From positions 1-64,000 of the forward strand of contig NZ_NPJI01000013.1 in the NCBI RefSeq assembly GCF_002251435.1: DNA of 64,000 bases. The letters are read 5' to 3'. Under the pieces are notes generated by a model. That model saw nothing but the letters and a program-made list of their open reading frames with translations, ran no database searches and was not told where the DNA came from. This DNA is from Prevotella sp. P2-180. Lineage in GTDB: Bacteria; Bacteroidota; Bacteroidia; Bacteroidales; Bacteroidaceae. Both the position numbers and the translations under genes were made by a program. Numbering within the stretch: the stretch's first letter is position 1; each line of letters opens with the position of its first letter. Of this stretch, positions 61,526-64,000 are shown in pieces.

Positions 61526-62536
61526 CTAATCAATACCTCCCATTTTTCTCATTATGACAAATATCACAACTGGTGCTCCCAAGACTGGGGTGATAGCGTT
61601 GAGTGGGATGAGACCGGCCGACGATGGCAGTGTACTGATAAGGTTGCAGAAGAGCGCTACAACAGAACCCGTGAGCATGGTCACCGGCATGAGAATGCCA
61701 TGATGGCTTGTACGTATCATCATGCGAGACAGATGGGGTACAGCAAGGCCAATGAAAGAGACAGGGCCGCAGAAGGAAGTGACAACGGCGGTGAGAAGAC
61801 CGGTAATGACCAGAAGACAATTTCTCACCACATGAGTCCTTATTCCAAGGTTTTCAGCGTAGCTTCGACCAAGCTGAATAATGTTCAAAGGCTTGATAAG
61901 AAGCAACGACGACAAGAGAGAGAGGATTGTGACAGTGGTAAACAATGGTAACTGTCTCATGGAAACACCACCAAAGCTGCCCAAGCCCCATACAAGATAC
62001 GATTTTACACCTTCTTCGGTGGCGAAAAAGTTTAGAAGGCTAATGGCTGACGATGCGATATAACCAATCATGATGCCGACAATGAGTAGCATAGCACTGT
62101 TTCTTACAAGCAACGAAAAGGCAAAAACGACTGCCATCACTGCCATAGCGCCTAAAAACGCCCCAAAAAAGACTGCCGCATAACCGGAAAACGACACTTG
62201 GCCGGCTGTCATTGTGCCACCAAAGAGTAGCATGACAAAAGCCGCACCAAGACCTGCGCCACTACTGATGCCGAAGATGGAAGGGTCGGCGAGGGGATTT
62301 CTGAATGCTGTCTGAAGCATCAAACCGCTGACAGATAGAGCCATGCCTGAGAGCAATGCCGTAATAGCCTGTGGTAAGCGTGACTCAACGACAATATAGT
62401 TCCATGATGACTTTTCAGACTCATTGCCCAAAAGGATATTTATAACCGCATCTGCGGGTATGCTAACAGAACCGAACAGGATGTTGGCAAGAAACAATAA
62501 TGCCGTTGACAGTATAAGGATTGTAACGTATCGCAT
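61526..62536 (-). CDS. FecCD/BtuC-family ABC transporter permease
   Basis: This 336-residue protein has about ten membrane segments and the family blocks SGMALSVSGLMLQTAFRNPLADPSIFGISSGAGLGA and FCGPVSFIGLAVPHLSRMMI. It forms the channel of an importer for iron-siderophore, haem or cobalamin. The binding-protein gene lies 18 bp upstream. No ATPase gene follows within the window, so the ATP-binding subunit is encoded elsewhere. Confidence 0.94.
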   Translation of the reverse strand: MRYVTILILSTALLFLANILFGSVSIPADAVINILLGNESEKSSWNYIVVESRLPQAITALLSGMALSVSGLMLQTAFRNPLADPSIFGISSGAGLGAAFVMLLFGGTMTAGQVSFSGYAAVFFGAFLGAMAVMAVVFAFSLLVRNSAMLLIVGIMIGYIASSAISLLNFFATEEGVKSYLVWGLGSFGGVSMRQLPLFTTVTILSLLSSLLLIKPLNIIQLGRSYAENLGIRTHVVRNCLLVITGLLTAVVTSFCGPVSFIGLAVPHLSRMMIRTSHHGILMPVTMLTGSVVALFCNLISTLPSSAGLIPLNAITPVLGAPVVIFVIMRKMGGID

Positions 62537-62554
62537 CGTATTTGAATACTATAG

Positions 62555-63667
62555 TCAGTTGTATATTTTTTCAAAATATTTCATCTCGCAAGGACACTCC
62601 GGATGGAAGATGGCAATAAACTCTTGGAGAAGATTGTCGGGACGGAATGGCGTGGTCTCGTAAAAGGTGGTGCGTTCGGTGGAACATCCCCATACGTTTC
62701 CATTCTTAAACGCTTTGATATGTTCAAATGCCTTATTGTCTTCCTTCATCATGGAAATGGTCTTCTTTTCTCCTCCGTAGCGAAACAACCATATATCTGC
62801 ATCCGCACACTTGTCAAGAACGGTCTCAACGGAGAGCGCCGTGCTGCCGCTTGACGAATCGTCAGCAAAGCAGTAGCTTCCGCCTGCGTCAGCTACCATC
62901 TGTCCTATAGTGCTTTTACCTCCAGGTACATACCACACACTACTCGAAGGGATGTCTACAACCACAGAAGGCTTGTCAGTATTATGAGCAACAGAAGAAG
63001 CAAGGGTACGATAGTTTTTCTCAACCACAGAAAACAAGCTGTCGGCCACCGACTCATTACCACAAAGCATGCCGTAGAATTTCATCCATTCAGCCCTTGC
63101 CAAGGGAGATACCTCCATGTAGTCGGCACACTCAATAATAGGAATATCTATCTCTTCGAGCTTACCATAACCTCCGCTATTTTCAAAAGGAGAAACAAAC
63201 ACACAGTCGGCACCGGCGTCTATGATTTTCTCTATATCAGGAGCCATGCTGTTTCCTACGTCGAGAATACGATGACTGTCGACAAGAGCCTTGATGTCTT
63301 TACGCTTCACATATCTCACATCGGCCATGCCCTTAATGACACCACTCGACTGAAGGTCGGCAAGAAGGGCGGCATGGACGGTAGTGAACACCATCGCATT
63401 TTTTACGGGCACCTTAATGACAGTACCCTTGGGAAGGTGGGTGACGGAGGGGTCGTTGACGAGTACATAGCGATGCAGAGTACGGCCTTTTTTCCATGGG
63501 TCGGCAATGTCTACAGTGCGGTACTTTCCGTAGTCGACAACGGTCAATAGCCTGGAATAGTCAAAATGCAGGGTGTCGCCCCCTGCCGTGATATATGAAT
63601 TCTTTCCGGAATTGCACGACAAGAGGGCGACAATAGAAAATATTGATATTAGTATTTTGGCTTTCAT
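62555..63667 (-). CDS. FecB/BtuF-type substrate-binding lipoprotein
   Basis: The lipobox IVALLSC puts the lipidated Cys at about 18. Two alpha/beta lobes are joined by a long helix (LARAEWMKFYGMLCGNESVADSLFSVVEKNYRTL). GMADVRYVKRKDI and AGADCVFVSPFENSGGY fit the first lobe, and VWYVPGGKSTIGQMVADAGGSY fits the second. It delivers the ligand to the adjacent permease. Iron chelate and cobalamin are both possible; the sequence does not decide. Confidence 0.92.
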   Translation of the reverse strand: MKAKILISIFSIVALLSCNSGKNSYITAGGDTLHFDYSRLLTVVDYGKYRTVDIADPWKKGRTLHRYVLVNDPSVTHLPKGTVIKVPVKNAMVFTTVHAALLADLQSSGVIKGMADVRYVKRKDIKALVDSHRILDVGNSMAPDIEKIIDAGADCVFVSPFENSGGYGKLEEIDIPIIECADYMEVSPLARAEWMKFYGMLCGNESVADSLFSVVEKNYRTLASSVAHNTDKPSVVVDIPSSSVWYVPGGKSTIGQMVADAGGSYCFADDSSSGSTALSVETVLDKCADADIWLFRYGGEKKTISMMKEDNKAFEHIKAFKNGNVWGCSTERTTFYETTPFRPDNLLQEFIAIFHPECPCEMKYFEKIYN

Positions 63668-63675
63668 GGACTACA

Positions 63676-64000
63676 TTACTTGTCAAGAACTACCTTGCAT
63701 GGATTCTGACCCCATGAGGTGTAAACCTGCTGGCGCTGGAAGTTGTCTGTCTCATGGAACACGCGTCCGTTGCCTGAAGAATAGAACGAGTTGAGGATAT
63801 AGTACGAACCGTCTTTTCCTGTGCTGAGACCAAATACTGTGCAGCTAAGTAAAGTTTCGTCGTTTGAGCCCACCTTTGAGGTGATATCTTCCTTGCTCTG
63901 GGTTGCAGGATCATAGTAGAAATAGGTGTTGTGGGTCTCGTATGTGCTCCAGTCGGTCTTGGCGTAGACACAGAAGAACTTATTGCTGCCTTCCACTTTT
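63676..64000 (-). CDS. Probable exported protein, 3' part (runs off the window)
   Basis: The last 106 codons or so are visible. They encode aromatic beta-strands with blade-like spacing (NTYFYYDPATQSKEDIT, GKDGSYYILNSFYSSGNGRVF). They end 8 bp before the binding-protein gene, so the gene belongs to the same operon. In related Bacteroidota uptake operons a beta-propeller-like surface lipoprotein occupies this place, so that is the likeliest identity. The family cannot be fixed from this piece. Confidence 0.6.
   Translation of the reverse strand, partial: KVEGSNKFFCVYAKTDWSTYETHNTYFYYDPATQSKEDITSKVGSNDETLLSCTVFGLSTGKDGSYYILNSFYSSGNGRVFHETDNFQRQQVYTSWGQNPCKVVLDK

Overview
The window is chromosomal DNA from a member of the Bacteroidota, most likely Prevotella or a close relative in the Prevotellaceae. 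The signs are a SusC/SusD pair with an ECF sigma/FecR regulator, a short primary sigma factor of the Bacteroidota type, promoters of the TTTG-N19-21-TAnnTTTG form instead of -35/-10 boxes, DUF3822 beside rsmD, and many lipoproteins with SxxC lipoboxes. I name no species.

Layout. 1-527: 5' part of a tyrosine recombinase. 969-15597 (all minus): an envelope uptake locus. An ECF sigma factor and FecR anti-sigma factor are followed by SusC (with an STN signalling domain), SusD, a DUF4843 lipoprotein and a PKD-like lipoprotein, then a small exported protein, a second outer-membrane receptor-like barrel and two tandem thioredoxin-fold proteins. 15638-19255: two paralogous 192/196-residue proteins bracket a WG-repeat gene and a membrane-anchored Ser/Thr kinase-like gene. 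19537-31050: ten co-directional genes with short gaps or overlaps. They encode a TerB-like lipoprotein, an exported protein, a 1020-residue tubulin-like protein with a GYF_2 tail, a zinc-ribbon membrane protein, several exported proteins, two PEGA proteins (one ending in a barrel) and a small lipoprotein. I regard this as the best candidate in the window for an undescribed system.

31051-42260 is an accessory, rearranged region. It holds small orphan genes, a HExxH/WG-repeat fusion, a 123-bp inverted duplication, a frameshifted mini-gene, an Rpn-type nuclease, two AAA ATPases, fragments of related sequences, and a three-gene cassette (P-loop protein, HsdR_N-like protein, unknown) bounded by GTAACGTAAC palindromes. 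A ~55-bp inverted-repeat element occurs three times in intergenic DNA (884, 16596, 35344).

42295-63667 is housekeeping DNA, nearly all on the minus strand: rsmD, DUF3822, an HD hydrolase, an oxaloacetate-decarboxylase alpha-like protein without the biotin lysine, an AddB/AddA-like recombination nuclease pair, a DUF5686-like outer-membrane protein, rpoD, tRNA-Tyr and tRNA-Val, nudC, a DUF6057-like membrane protein, glgB, a YhcH-family protein, a MORN-repeat protein, and a FecCD/BtuC-type permease with its binding protein. The window ends inside an exported protein of the same uptake operon.

Family names come from reading the translated sequence by eye. No database search was possible. Promoter and terminator calls are motif matches only.
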